This document shows, one piece after another, positions 34,995 to 44,416 of a stretch of DNA of 64,000 bases. The translations under genes were made by a program, and so were the position numbers. The DNA comes from Parasphingopyxis sp. CP4 (GTDB lineage: Bacteria > Pseudomonadota > Alphaproteobacteria > Sphingomonadales > Sphingomonadaceae), in contig NZ_CP051130.1 in the NCBI RefSeq assembly GCF_013378055.1, forward strand, positions 620,001-684,000. Direction: 5' to 3'. The notes under the pieces are model-generated. The model was given only the letters and a program-made list of their open reading frames with translations. It made no database searches and was not told the DNA's origin. Positions within the stretch are counted from its first letter, which is position 1, and every line of letters starts with the position of its first letter.

Positions 34995-37126
34995 AAAAGA
35001 TAACAGCAATTTTTGCCATGGCTGCAATGCTGGCAATGCCGGTTGCACCGGTAAGCGCGCAGCATGTGCTCAACCTGCGCAATGCCGATGTCCGCGCCTT
35101 TATCCAGGACGCGTCCCGGGTCACCGGACGAACTTTTGTAATTGACCCAGCGGTCAGCGGGACGGTCACGGTCGTTACTGATCGACCCTTGTCCCAATCC
35201 GAATATTTCGAAGTGTTCCTGTCGACCTTGCGGGCAAATGGCCTGGTTGCCGTTCCAACTGCCGGTGGTGCGCTGCGCATCCAATCGACCGCGAGCGCAG
35301 CGGGTCAGCCCGGCGCTGTGGGAACACAGCGTGCTGGCAACAATGCGTTTGTTACCGAGATTTTTCGGTTGCGGAATATTCCGTCATCTTCGGCCGTGGA
35401 AACGCTGCGGCCACTGATCAGCCAGGAAGGTTCGATCACCGCGAACTCGGCGGGTAACTCACTGGTCATTGCTGACTTTGCCGACAATGTGCGCCGCATG
35501 CGGGAACTGATCTCGCGGATCGATATCGATTCCAGTGCCAGCGAGATTGTCGCGCTCAACAATGCCGGCGCGCGTGAGATAGCCGCCTCGCTGCAGGGGC
35601 TGGTGGCGAGCGGCGAGGGGCCATCTCCAGCATCGATTGTCCCCGTGGACAGTTCCAACTCTCTCGTGCTCCGCGGTGATCCGTCGACTGTGGCGCGCAT
35701 GGCTGCGCTGGCCCGTGAGCTGGATGCCCGCGCCGCAAGTGGCACCGAAATTCGCGTCATCTTCCTCGAATTTGCCGATGCCGGGCAGATCCTTCCCGTC
35801 CTTGAACGGGTGACCGGACAAACAGGGGCCGTTTCTGCGGCGACGTCCAGCGGTGGAGCAGCGCCCAACGCGGGCGAGGGTGCTTCCGCTGCGGGAACGG
35901 GCGCGGCTGCTGGCGGGCGCCCCGGTCAGCGCGTGATCGTGACAGGGTATGAAGGGGCGAACGCGATCATCATTTCAGCGCCGCCAGAAATGCAGCGGAC
36001 ACTGGGCGAGTTGGTTCGCCAGCTTGATACGCGTCGGGACCAGGTGCTCGTCGAAGCGATCATTGTAGAGATTTCCGATGCGGCCGCGCGAGAGCTTGGC
36101 GTGCAATTCCTGTTTGGCGGCGAGGATGTGCCCTTTGCTGTCACCAACTATTCCAATGTGCAGCCGCGAATTTTGGACCTTGCCGGCGGTGTGCTCGCCA
36201 ATGAGCTCGATCAGACGACGACGGTGATCAATGGCAATGTCGTGACCACCAGCGAAAACAGTTCGGTCAGCGATTTGTTGCGGGAGAATGCGGCCCGGGC
36301 AGTGCTTGGCGCGCGGGGCGGTTTCCTTGGCTTTGCTTCTGAGCTCGGCTCCGACCTGATCTTTGGCGCGATCCTGAATGCCGTCCAGGAGGACACAGAC
36401 TCCAACATCCTGTCGACACCGTCGATAACGACGCTCGACAATCAAGAAGCCAGCATATTGGTCGGCCAGGAAATTCCGATCTCGACGGGCGAAGCCTTGT
36501 CGAGCAATTTCGACAATGCGTTCCGCACGATCCAGCGCGAGAATGTCGGCATTGAGCTCGAGGTTCGGCCGCAGATCAATGCGGGCGGCGCAATCCGCCT
36601 CGATATCCGGCAGGAAGTCAGTTCCATCGCTGGCCCGGTGTCCGATGATTTCAACGAGCTGATCATCAACAAGCGCGAGATTGAGACCACCGTTACCGTC
36701 AATGACGGCGAGATTATCGCGCTGGGCGGCCTGCTCGACGATAATGAACGGCGGACGATCCAGCGTATTCCGATCCTTGGCGATATCCCGATTATCGGCC
36801 AATTGTTTCGCTCGCGCTCGCGAACCCGCACCAAGACCAATTTGATGGTCTTTATCCGCCCGACCATCCTGAGCAGTGCCGAAGATCGCCGTGCCGTGAT
36901 GGAACGCCGCTATGGCTATATCCGGGCGCGCCAGTTCATGGCGGATCCGGATAGCGAACCGGGCATCGATACGTTGGTCCGGCAGTATCTCGGCGTAACC
37001 CCGCCGGGGCGCCCGCCGCTGAATCCGCCACCTGTCGATCCCGAGATCATCATTCCACAGGTGAGCACCAGTAGCGCCACTGTCCGGCCAGTCGCTGAGC
37101 CGGAAACGGAGGAACCCCAGCCATGA
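34991..37126 (+). CDS. gspD: Type II secretion outer membrane secretin GspD
   Basis: A 711-residue secretin with signal peptide (cleavage near VSAQ). The N0 domain comes first (LNLRNADVRAFIQDASRVTG), then N1-N3 repeats (IFRLRNIPSSSAVETLRPLI, IVALNNAGAREIAASLQGLV, RVIFLEFADAGQILPVLERV). The last is interrupted by a glycine/alanine-rich linker around residues 285-310. The secretin core has ILSTPSITTLDNQEASILVG and VGQEIPISTG, with DNERRTIQRIPILGDIPIIG near the end. It forms the channel across the outer membrane. The tail after residue 640 is proline-rich. ATGA overlap with gspC and with gspE. Confidence 0.95.
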   Translation: MKKITAIFAMAAMLAMPVAPVSAQHVLNLRNADVRAFIQDASRVTGRTFVIDPAVSGTVTVVTDRPLSQSEYFEVFLSTLRANGLVAVPTAGGALRIQSTASAAGQPGAVGTQRAGNNAFVTEIFRLRNIPSSSAVETLRPLISQEGSITANSAGNSLVIADFADNVRRMRELISRIDIDSSASEIVALNNAGAREIAASLQGLVASGEGPSPASIVPVDSSNSLVLRGDPSTVARMAALARELDARAASGTEIRVIFLEFADAGQILPVLERVTGQTGAVSAATSSGGAAPNAGEGASAAGTGAAAGGRPGQRVIVTGYEGANAIIISAPPEMQRTLGELVRQLDTRRDQVLVEAIIVEISDAAARELGVQFLFGGEDVPFAVTNYSNVQPRILDLAGGVLANELDQTTTVINGNVVTTSENSSVSDLLRENAARAVLGARGGFLGFASELGSDLIFGAILNAVQEDTDSNILSTPSITTLDNQEASILVGQEIPISTGEALSSNFDNAFRTIQRENVGIELEVRPQINAGGAIRLDIRQEVSSIAGPVSDDFNELIINKREIETTVTVNDGEIIALGGLLDDNERRTIQRIPILGDIPIIGQLFRSRSRTRTKTNLMVFIRPTILSSAEDRRAVMERRYGYIRARQFMADPDSEPGIDTLVRQYLGVTPPGRPPLNPPPVDPEIIIPQVSTSSATVRPVAEPETEEPQP

Positions 37127-38706
37127 CGACGGTGCGGCGTGGAAACGAGATTGAAGAAGGCGGCACGGTAGACCAGCCGGTCGTTTCCCTCGGCTCGGAC
37201 GATGCGCCGCCGGTCACTGGCCTGGAAATCAACATTCCCTATGGCTTTGCCCGCAAATTTGGCGTGGCAATCATCGGCGCCAGTGAAGAGGGGGGGGATC
37301 GCTACAAGGTTGCCTTGCGCGAAGGGGAGGACCCTGGCGCGTTGCTCGAGGTGCGACGGTTCCTGAACAGACCATTTGATGTCGAGCTCGTTCCGGCCGA
37401 ACAGTTCGATGCGATTCTATCCGAACGCTATGCCGTTGATGGCCAGGCAGCAGCCGATGCTGCCAGCGGGATTGGCGATCTGGACATGCTCGCCGGCGAT
37501 ATTCCGACCGCAGAAGATTTGCTCGACAGCGCTGACGATGCGCCGGCGATCCGCCTTATCAATGGCATCATCGCTGACGCCGCGAGGCAGGGCGTGTCGG
37601 ACATTCATATCGAACCCTATGACACCGGCCTTGTTATCCGCATGCGCATGGACGGCGTGTTGCAGGAAACGCTCCGGATGCCGCCGCATGTCGCATCGAC
37701 CGTTGTGAGCCGGATCAAGGTCATGGCCCGGCTCGACATTGCCGAGCGTCGCATCCCGCAGGATGGTCGCATCGCGCTGACACTTGGCGGGAAGATGCTC
37801 GATGTGCGCGTATCGACCTTGCCGTGCAGCGGCGGTGAGCGCGTTGTCTTGCGCATCCTCGACAAGGAGAATGCCGGGATCGGTATGGAAGAGCTCGGCA
37901 TGCCCGAATATGCGGACCAGATTTTTCGCGATGCCATCACAGAGCCCAATGGAATCATCCTCGTCACCGGCCCAACCGGATCCGGCAAGACGACGACGCT
38001 TTATGGCGGCCTCAGATTACTCAATGACGGCTCGCGCAACATCCTCACCGTCGAAGACCCGGTGGAATATGCAATTGAAGGCGTCAGCCAGACACAGGTG
38101 AACCCGAAGGTTGGGCTCGACTTCGCAACAGGCCTACGGGCGATCCTGCGACAGGATCCCGAAGTTGTCATGGTCGGCGAAATTCGCGATCAAGAAACTG
38201 CCCAGATCGCGGTTCAGGCATCGCTGACGGGCCATTTGGTGCTGTCGACGGTACACACCAATGACGCGGTCGGCGCGATCACGCGGATGCGCGACATGCA
38301 GATCGAACCCTTCCTGCTCGCATCGACCTTGCGCGCGGTGGTGGCCCAGCGCCTTGTGAGGAAACTCTGCGTGCATTGTCGTGAAAAGGTCCAGGCCAGC
38401 AGAGCCGCGGCTGCATTGCTCGGTTTCGACCCAGGAACACCAATCTACGAAGCGCGCGGCTGCGATGAGTGCGGCCATAGCGGCTATAAGGGCCGGATCG
38501 GCGTCTTCGAGATCATTCGGATCGATGACGATATTCGGGCGATGATCAATGCCGGTGGCGATGAATCGCAAATTGCGCGCCACTCTTTCCTTCACGCATC
38601 CAATCTGGGCGCTGCGGCCCGCAAACTTGTCCGCGATGGTGTGACGACTGCCGAGGAAGCGGTTCGGGTTTCACGCATGGATGAGCCTGAGTCGATCGAT
38701 GCCTAG
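37123..38706 (+). CDS. gspE: Type II secretion ATPase GspE
   Basis: A 527-residue cytoplasmic hexameric ATPase powering pseudopilus assembly. Walker A GPTGSGKT is at residues 283-290 and the Asp and His boxes (LTVEDPVEY, GEIRDQETAQIAVQASLTGH) follow. The zinc-binding tetracysteine loop is CVHC (416/419) and CDEC (447/450). The N-terminal domain carries the region that binds GspL. It overlaps gspD and gspF. Confidence 0.95.
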   Translation: MTTVRRGNEIEEGGTVDQPVVSLGSDDAPPVTGLEINIPYGFARKFGVAIIGASEEGGDRYKVALREGEDPGALLEVRRFLNRPFDVELVPAEQFDAILSERYAVDGQAAADAASGIGDLDMLAGDIPTAEDLLDSADDAPAIRLINGIIADAARQGVSDIHIEPYDTGLVIRMRMDGVLQETLRMPPHVASTVVSRIKVMARLDIAERRIPQDGRIALTLGGKMLDVRVSTLPCSGGERVVLRILDKENAGIGMEELGMPEYADQIFRDAITEPNGIILVTGPTGSGKTTTLYGGLRLLNDGSRNILTVEDPVEYAIEGVSQTQVNPKVGLDFATGLRAILRQDPEVVMVGEIRDQETAQIAVQASLTGHLVLSTVHTNDAVGAITRMRDMQIEPFLLASTLRAVVAQRLVRKLCVHCREKVQASRAAAALLGFDPGTPIYEARGCDECGHSGYKGRIGVFEIIRIDDDIRAMINAGGDESQIARHSFLHASNLGAAARKLVRDGVTTAEEAVRVSRMDEPESIDA

Positions 38707-39937
38707 CTTCGATTATCTCGCCCTCGATACTGCGGGCCGCGAAAAACGCGGTACGATCGATGGAGAGACGCTGGATGCAGCGCGTGAACGGCTCGATGCA
38801 CGCAGATTATATGTTGTGCGGATTGCGCCGGGATCGGGCGGTGCGTCCAAGGCGGCCAATGATACGGCCCCGTTGCTCAGTCGCTCGATTGAGCTTCGCA
38901 AAAATCTTACGGCTAAGGAGCTAACGCTTTTCACCCGGCAGCTTTCGACGCTGGCCGATGTCAGCCCGCTCGAAGAAGCATTGCGAACAATCGCGATGCA
39001 AGCCGAGAAGCCGCGCGTCCGCCGCGTGCTGGAATCCGTCCATAGCGGTGTCGTCGAAGGGCAGCGGCTGGCGCGCGCAATGGAACGCGAGCGCAATAGC
39101 TTTCCACCTCTCTATCGCGCGATGATTGCCGCCGGTGAGGGATCGGGAGCATTGCCGAACATTCTCGCGCGTCTCGCCGATTTACAGGAACGTCAGGCTG
39201 AGGTCCGCGGGAAAGTTCTCACAGCACTGGCCTATCCGATCATGTTGACGATTGTCGCTATCATCGTCGTTTTCGCGCTGATGATTTTCGTCGTCCCACA
39301 GGTGGTCGAGCAATTTGATTCCGTTGGCCAGGATCTGCCGCTGCTGACGCGGATCGTGATCGGACTATCCAATTTCCTCGCCAATTGGTGGTGGGCGTTG
39401 GCGCTGGTCATTGGGCTGGCGGGTTTTGGCCTTTGGCGCGCGATGAAGAATCCCGACTTTCGACTGCGCTTTGATCGACGGGTTTTACGTTTCCCGCTCA
39501 TCGGTCGGTTGGTTCGCGATCTCCACGCCGCACGAATGGCGCGCACATTGGCAACAATGATCGGCAGCCGTTTGCCGGTTCTGGAAGGATTGTCGCTGAC
39601 AGCCAAGACGGTCCGCAATGCGGCACTGCGAGAAGCCTCGGAGGAAATAGCCGAATCCGTCCGTCAGGGCGGAAGCCTCTCGGCGGCGCTCCGCAAGACG
39701 GACATCTTTCCACCGCTGCTCGTCTACATGGCGTCGAGCGGTGAAGCATCGGGTCAGCTCGATATTATGCTCGAACGGGCAGCCGATTATCTTGAACGCG
39801 AATTCGATGCGTTCACTTCAGCGATGCTGTCACTGCTCGAACCCGCCATCATCATTGTCATGGGTGCTATTGTGACCCTGATCGTGCTCGCGATCCTGCT
39901 GCCAATTCTCCAACTCAACACTCTCGCTTTCGCATAG
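38699..39937 (+). CDS. gspF: Type II secretion inner membrane platform protein GspF
   Basis: A 412-residue polytopic protein with two T2SF domains, one around residues 70-200 and one around 270-400, and three strongly hydrophobic segments (LTIVAIIVVFALMIFVVPQV, ALALVIGLAGFGLW, IIIVMGAIVTLIVLAILLPI). Start ATG 38699 overlaps the gspE stop by eight bases and gives the family N-terminus MPSFDYLALDTAGR. GspF organises the platform to which GspE is docked. Confidence 0.93.
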   Translation: MPSFDYLALDTAGREKRGTIDGETLDAARERLDARRLYVVRIAPGSGGASKAANDTAPLLSRSIELRKNLTAKELTLFTRQLSTLADVSPLEEALRTIAMQAEKPRVRRVLESVHSGVVEGQRLARAMERERNSFPPLYRAMIAAGEGSGALPNILARLADLQERQAEVRGKVLTALAYPIMLTIVAIIVVFALMIFVVPQVVEQFDSVGQDLPLLTRIVIGLSNFLANWWWALALVIGLAGFGLWRAMKNPDFRLRFDRRVLRFPLIGRLVRDLHAARMARTLATMIGSRLPVLEGLSLTAKTVRNAALREASEEIAESVRQGGSLSAALRKTDIFPPLLVYMASSGEASGQLDIMLERAADYLEREFDAFTSAMLSLLEPAIIIVMGAIVTLIVLAILLPILQLNTLAFA

Positions 39938-39945
39938 GAAAGACC

Positions 39946-40413
39946 ATGTCTGTAATCGCATTCCTTCGTCGCAAACTTGGCGAAAAAAACTGCAATGAAG
40001 ACGGCTTCACGTTGACCGAGTTGATGGTCGTACTCGTGATCCTTGGTTTGCTGACCACGGTTGTCGTCATCAATGTCTTGCCGGCTGCTGATCAAGCGAA
40101 CGCGACAAAAGTGCGCGCCGATATCAGCACATTGGAATCAGCGCTTGAGCAATATCGTCTCGACAATATGACCTATCCACGAAGCGAGCAGGGACTGCAG
40201 GCACTGGTGGCACCGCCAACCGACCTTGCCCAGCCACAACGGTATCGCAGCGGCGGCTATATCCGCCGCTTGCCGAATGATCCCTGGGGCAATCCCTATC
40301 AATATACGATGCCCGGAACGCAGAGCGGCGGCTCCTTTGACATTTACACATTTGGTGCCGACGGACAGTTGGGCGGCGAGGCCGAGAATGCTGATATCGG
40401 CAACTGGGAATAG
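39946..40413 (+). CDS. gspG: Type II secretion major pseudopilin GspG
   Basis: A 155-residue pseudopilin. The class III leader is long and charged and ends EDG|FTLTELMVVLVILG, so cleavage is after Gly20 and Glu25 is the conserved +5 residue. The GspG fold follows (SEQGLQALVAPP, RLPNDPWGNPYQYTMPG and the Ca-binding tail GADGQLGGEAENADIGNW). This is the major subunit of the pseudopilus. It lies 8 bases after gspF. Confidence 0.95.
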   Translation: MSVIAFLRRKLGEKNCNEDGFTLTELMVVLVILGLLTTVVVINVLPAADQANATKVRADISTLESALEQYRLDNMTYPRSEQGLQALVAPPTDLAQPQRYRSGGYIRRLPNDPWGNPYQYTMPGTQSGGSFDIYTFGADGQLGGEAENADIGNWE

Positions 40414-40882
40414 CATTGGCCTAAAGGCTGACATCCCGGATCGGGAGGGCGGATTCACGCTCACCGAATTGATGGTAGTGCTTGTGATCCTGGGGATGCT
40501 GGCATCAGCAGTCGTGTTCGTCATGCCCGATCCGCGTGGACGGTTGATTGATGAAGGCGAGGCCTTTGCCGCTCGTGCACATGCCGCGCAGGAGGCCGCA
40601 ATTGTCGAAATGAGCGATACGGCGATGTGGGTTTCTCCCACCGGCTATGGGTTTGAACGCCATGACGGCGAAGACTGGATTTCCATGGCGCGCCCGCCAT
40701 TTGAGGATCGCGAATGGGCAGAAGATGTCGTGGTGTCCATTACGCCGACTTCCACTGAACGCACCCGCATCATCTTTGACGCTACTGGCCTGAACGATCC
40801 GCTGGACGTCAGTCTGGCGCGCGACGAAAACAGCGTCAGCGTCTCAATTGGTGCAGATGGAACTATCTCAATCGATGGCTAG
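40388..40882 (+). CDS. gspH: Type II secretion minor pseudopilin GspH
   Basis: A 164-residue pseudopilin with leader MLISATGNSIGLKADIPDRE and cleavage GG|FTLTELMVVLVILG (after Gly22; Glu27 is +5). ATG 40388 lies inside the end of gspG, giving a 26-base overlap; reading frames upstream are shadows of gspG. GspH is a minor pseudopilin, probably near the tip. The gene is co-translated within the operon. Confidence 0.9.
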   Translation: MLISATGNSIGLKADIPDREGGFTLTELMVVLVILGMLASAVVFVMPDPRGRLIDEGEAFAARAHAAQEAAIVEMSDTAMWVSPTGYGFERHDGEDWISMARPPFEDREWAEDVVVSITPTSTERTRIIFDATGLNDPLDVSLARDENSVSVSIGADGTISIDG

Positions 40883-41249
40883 GCGGACACATAGCGAAAC
40901 CGGCTTCACGCTGCTCGAGATGCTGGTCGCTCTTGCGGTGTTCAGCATTGCGGCGCTCGCCCTGCTGAATCTCGAAACCGTGACGGTTACCAACACCAGC
41001 CAGATTGCCGACCGTACGGTCGGACAAATCGTCGCGCGCAATATTGCCGTTGAGACATTGACCGATCCGGTGCCGCCATCAATCGGTGCGGTCAGTGGAG
41101 AGGAGAATAATGGCGGCCGGACATGGCAATGGACGCGGACGACAGCACCATCGCCGGAATCGCGGATATTGCAGATAGAAATCGCCGTGGTCGACGAGAC
41201 GGGCCGTCGCGCGGCTGATCTCACTATCTTCCGGTTTGCAGCCCAATGA
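40875..41249 (+). CDS. gspI: Type II secretion minor pseudopilin GspI
   Basis: A 124-residue minor pseudopilin with cleavage ETG|FTLLEMLVALAVFSIAAL (after Gly10; Glu15 is +5). The start ATG 40875 overlaps gspH by eight bases. GspI nucleates the tip with GspJ and GspK. The motif NTSQIADRTVGQIVARNIA matches the family. Confidence 0.92.
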   Translation: MARRTHSETGFTLLEMLVALAVFSIAALALLNLETVTVTNTSQIADRTVGQIVARNIAVETLTDPVPPSIGAVSGEENNGGRTWQWTRTTAPSPESRILQIEIAVVDETGRRAADLTIFRFAAQ

Positions 41250-41848
41250 GTACGCGACGCGATACGCAGATGGGCTTCACCCTGGTGGAGCTGATGGTTG
41301 CTTTGTTTATCTTTGGCATAGTGTCAGCCGCTGGTGTTTCATTGCTGCGGTTCAGCGTGGATTCGCAAACCGCCTCTCGCGAAGTGCTTACAGAAATGAG
41401 TTCGATCCGCCGGATGAATGCAGCGCTCACGAACGATCTGGGTCAGATCGCTCCCCGACCGGCTCGCGACCAAGCGGGAGCTCGTCAAAACGCCTTTTTC
41501 GGTGGGGGCGGAGCTGACGGCGATCTCCTGATCAGTTTTGTTCGGCGCGGCTGGAGCAATTATGATGGCGATGCGCGCTCATCTTTGCAGAAGGTCGACT
41601 ATCGCCTGGTTGATGGTGTCTTGGAGCGCCAAGCCTATCCCTATGTCGATGGCAGCGAAGCATTGCCGGCCGCTCAGCTTGTCAGCGGTGTACAAACTAT
41701 CGCGCTTCGGTATCGCAGCGAAGGCGAATGGCGGGATCGCTGGGATCCAACCCTGGCAACCGAGTTGCCCGACGCGGTCGAGTTGACTGTGGTCATCGAA
41801 GGCCGGGGTCCCGTTCGCCAGCTGTTTCAGACGAGCGTGACAGGATGA
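41246..41848 (+). CDS. gspJ: Type II secretion minor pseudopilin GspJ
   Basis: A 200-residue minor pseudopilin with leader cleavage QMG|FTLVELMVALFIFGIV (after Gly10; Glu15 is +5). The AALTNDLGQIAPRPARDQ segment is typical of GspJ. ATGA overlaps link it to gspI and gspK. Confidence 0.92.
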   Translation: MSTRRDTQMGFTLVELMVALFIFGIVSAAGVSLLRFSVDSQTASREVLTEMSSIRRMNAALTNDLGQIAPRPARDQAGARQNAFFGGGGADGDLLISFVRRGWSNYDGDARSSLQKVDYRLVDGVLERQAYPYVDGSEALPAAQLVSGVQTIALRYRSEGEWRDRWDPTLATELPDAVELTVVIEGRGPVRQLFQTSVTG

Positions 41849-42834
41849 AGCCCGGCAGGCCATCAGAGGAAGGTGCCGCACTCTTGGCGGTGCTGCTGCT
41901 GGTTGCGATAATGGCGGCGCTGGCGGCGGCCTCTTTGGAGCGTCTGCAACTCGCGACACGCCTTGCCGGCAACATTGCATCGATTGATCAGTCACGCGCT
42001 TTCGCGACCGGCGCGGAATCGCTGGCGATATTGCGGATCAACGATCTGCTGGCGACGACACCGGGAAAGACGACGCTTCAGGGCGGGTGGCTTGGGGAGC
42101 CGACTCTGTTGCCTCTACCCGGTGGGGGCGTCGCCGAAGCGACGATCTGGGACGGCAGCAACTGTTTCAATCTCAACAGTGTGGCGCGCGGCGAGGATCC
42201 AGCTGCTCTGACGACTGATCAGGTCGGCGTTCTGCAATTTACCGGGCTGATGACGGCGCTGCGCATACCGCGGGGTGATGCCGAACGGATTGCCTGGTCG
42301 CTCGCCGACTGGATTGATGCGGATTCTATTGCGGCCCGGAGTGGTAATGAAGATCGGACATACGGACAGGCGGACCAACCCTATCGAACTGGAAACACCT
42401 TGCTTGCCGAAGTCAGTGAGCTGCGCGCGGTTGCCGGTGTAACGCCAGCCTATTATGAGCGGATGCGACCTTGGCTCTGCGCGTTGCCGACGACCGAATT
42501 GTCGCCGATCAACGTCAATACGCTACTTCCAGAACAGGCTCCTCTTATTGCAATGCTCTTGCCAAACCGTCTCGATGCCAATGGCGCCAGCCAGGCCATT
42601 GCGGCGCGTCCGGAAAATGGTTGGAATTCGATTGCGGATTTCTGGAACCAGCCAGTGCTCGCCAATCAGGAGCCAATGAGCGAAGTGATCGGCCAGCCAG
42701 AAATTCGCACGCGCTATTTCCGGCTTGATCTCGATGTCCGGCTTGGAGATGTCGAACTGCAACAGTCCGCCCTTATCGATGCAAGCGTGTCGCCAGCCCG
42801 TATCGTGTCCCGTCGTTGGGGGACGGACGAGTGA
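41845..42834 (+). CDS. gspK: Type II secretion minor pseudopilin GspK
   Basis: A 329-residue minor pseudopilin. It has the short leader MKPGRPSEEG followed by AALLAVLLLVAIMAALAAAS and lacks the +5 glutamate, as is usual for GspK. The large periplasmic domain includes NCFNLNSVARGEDPA and the NVNTLLPEQ helix-turn typical of GspK's alpha domain. It forms the tip of the pseudopilus. The frame upstream of 41845 is a shadow of gspJ; the overlap is ATGA. Confidence 0.93.
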   Translation: MKPGRPSEEGAALLAVLLLVAIMAALAAASLERLQLATRLAGNIASIDQSRAFATGAESLAILRINDLLATTPGKTTLQGGWLGEPTLLPLPGGGVAEATIWDGSNCFNLNSVARGEDPAALTTDQVGVLQFTGLMTALRIPRGDAERIAWSLADWIDADSIAARSGNEDRTYGQADQPYRTGNTLLAEVSELRAVAGVTPAYYERMRPWLCALPTTELSPINVNTLLPEQAPLIAMLLPNRLDANGASQAIAARPENGWNSIADFWNQPVLANQEPMSEVIGQPEIRTRYFRLDLDVRLGDVELQQSALIDASVSPARIVSRRWGTDE

Positions 42835-43931
42835 GCGGGAACTACCTTGTCGTCTTTCTTGGCGCGCAATCCGGATGGATGCGATTGGTCGATGGCCGAT
42901 CAGTGGTCCGGCAATCCGGCCTTGAGTCGCTGCCAACTTCGGATGAGCAGGGTGATGAAGCTGAGACATCCGTGCTGGTTGTCCCCGGCACGGACGTTGC
43001 CACGCATTGGACCAAGATCCCCGGCGGCTTAACGACTGCTCAGGAGCGGGCCGCGGCTCGCATTGCAGCGGAAGAGCTAAGCGCCGAACCCTTGAGTAGG
43101 CAGCATCTGGCGGTCGGCAGTGCCGAAGGTGATGAGCGCTGTATCGGGCTCGCCTCTCGAGCCAATATGGACGCATGGCTGGCGCAAGCGGCTGACTATG
43201 GATTCGATCCCGATCTGGTCGTTCCTGAGCCCTTTCTGCTGTGCCCGCCGGATGATGGCGCCCGAATTTTGAGCAATGGTGACGACTCCATCGTCCGTGG
43301 CGCCAATCGAGCCTTTGTCGCCGAAGCGAATATCGCGGCCTTGCTACTCGGCGATACGCCTTTGGAGAATATTACAAGCGAGCAATTCGAGGGCGAGATA
43401 GGCGAGGCGCTGGAGAAGCTGCCCCTTAACCTGCGGCAGGGGGATTATGCCAAGCGGCGGCAGTTGAAACTTGATCCGGGCTTCGTTCGCAGGATCGCAA
43501 TCATTGCCGCTGCTATCTTGGCAGTAACGCTGCTGATCCAGCTCACCATGATTGCCCGATACAGCTTTGCCGCCGATGCGCTTGAGCGCGAGACGGTGGA
43601 AGCCGCGCGCGATGCGATACCCGGTACTGTCGAGATAACCGATCCGGATGCTCAATTGCGCGCGCGATTGAACGCGCTGGGTGGCGGTGCAGGCTATGGC
43701 GAGATTGCGAGCGCGACCTTTACCGCTGTTCGCGAGACAGCGGGTGTCGAGCTGCAGGCGTTGATCTTCGATGTCGATGGCGGATTGCAGGTGACTGCAG
43801 CGGCGCCGGGTGAAGCTGAACTCGTCGCCTTCCAGCAGCGCATGATGGCGTCAGGACTGTTGGTCGCGCCAGGTGCAATCCGTGACGGTGGCGGGCGTCA
43901 GATCGCCGAGTATAGGGTGAGCGCGCCATGA
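42831..43931 (+). CDS. gspL: Type II secretion inner membrane protein GspL
   Basis: A 366-residue bitopic protein. The N-terminal actin-like cytoplasmic domain (LVVFLGAQSGWMRLVDG, and the VVPEPFLLCPPD region) binds GspE. A single transmembrane helix lies near residues 220-240 (RIAIIAAAILAVTLLIQLTM). A ferredoxin-like periplasmic domain follows to the C-terminus and pairs with GspM. Start GTG 42831 overlaps the gspK stop. Confidence 0.92.
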   Translation: MSGNYLVVFLGAQSGWMRLVDGRSVVRQSGLESLPTSDEQGDEAETSVLVVPGTDVATHWTKIPGGLTTAQERAAARIAAEELSAEPLSRQHLAVGSAEGDERCIGLASRANMDAWLAQAADYGFDPDLVVPEPFLLCPPDDGARILSNGDDSIVRGANRAFVAEANIAALLLGDTPLENITSEQFEGEIGEALEKLPLNLRQGDYAKRRQLKLDPGFVRRIAIIAAAILAVTLLIQLTMIARYSFAADALERETVEAARDAIPGTVEITDPDAQLRARLNALGGGAGYGEIASATFTAVRETAGVELQALIFDVDGGLQVTAAAPGEAELVAFQQRMMASGLLVAPGAIRDGGGRQIAEYRVSAP

Positions 43932-44416
43932 TGGAGCGCATACGTATCTGGTTCATGGCGCAAAGCCTGCGCGAACGCTGGTTGATCGGTGTTGCGGGCG
44001 CATTGGCCGTTATCGTGTTGAGCTGGCTGCTGATCATTCGGCCTATCGATGCGATGCGGGAATCCGCCAAGGCTCGTCACGATGCCGCCGTGCTCGCATT
44101 GGCGCGGGTCGAAACGCGACTGGCAGCGATCGAAGATGCCGCCGCCAATCCGTCGCCGCCGCTCACCGGTCGGATCACCGATATCGTGACGGCGGAAGCG
44201 GTGCGCGTCGGGTTCAACACGGCCCAGGCCGACGCGGCTGGGACGGATGGGGCCCGCATCGTCATCAGCGCCGCGCGCCCGCAGACTTTCTTCGGCTGGG
44301 CTGTGGACATGGAAACGCGGCTTGGATTGCATGTCGAAGCGCTGGTTGCTCGCCCGAATGCCGATGAGACGCTGACCGTCGATGTTACATTCCGCAGCGG
44401 CGCGCGCGGTCAATGA
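43928..44416 (+). CDS. gspM: Type II secretion inner membrane protein GspM
   Basis: A 162-residue bitopic protein with one membrane helix (about residues 17-38, WLIGVAGALAVIVLSWLLII), a coiled-coil-like stretch (AKARHDAAVLALARVETRLA) and a small C-terminal domain that interacts with GspL. ATGA overlap with gspL and gspN. Confidence 0.9.
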   Translation: MMERIRIWFMAQSLRERWLIGVAGALAVIVLSWLLIIRPIDAMRESAKARHDAAVLALARVETRLAAIEDAAANPSPPLTGRITDIVTAEAVRVGFNTAQADAAGTDGARIVISAARPQTFFGWAVDMETRLGLHVEALVARPNADETLTVDVTFRSGARGQ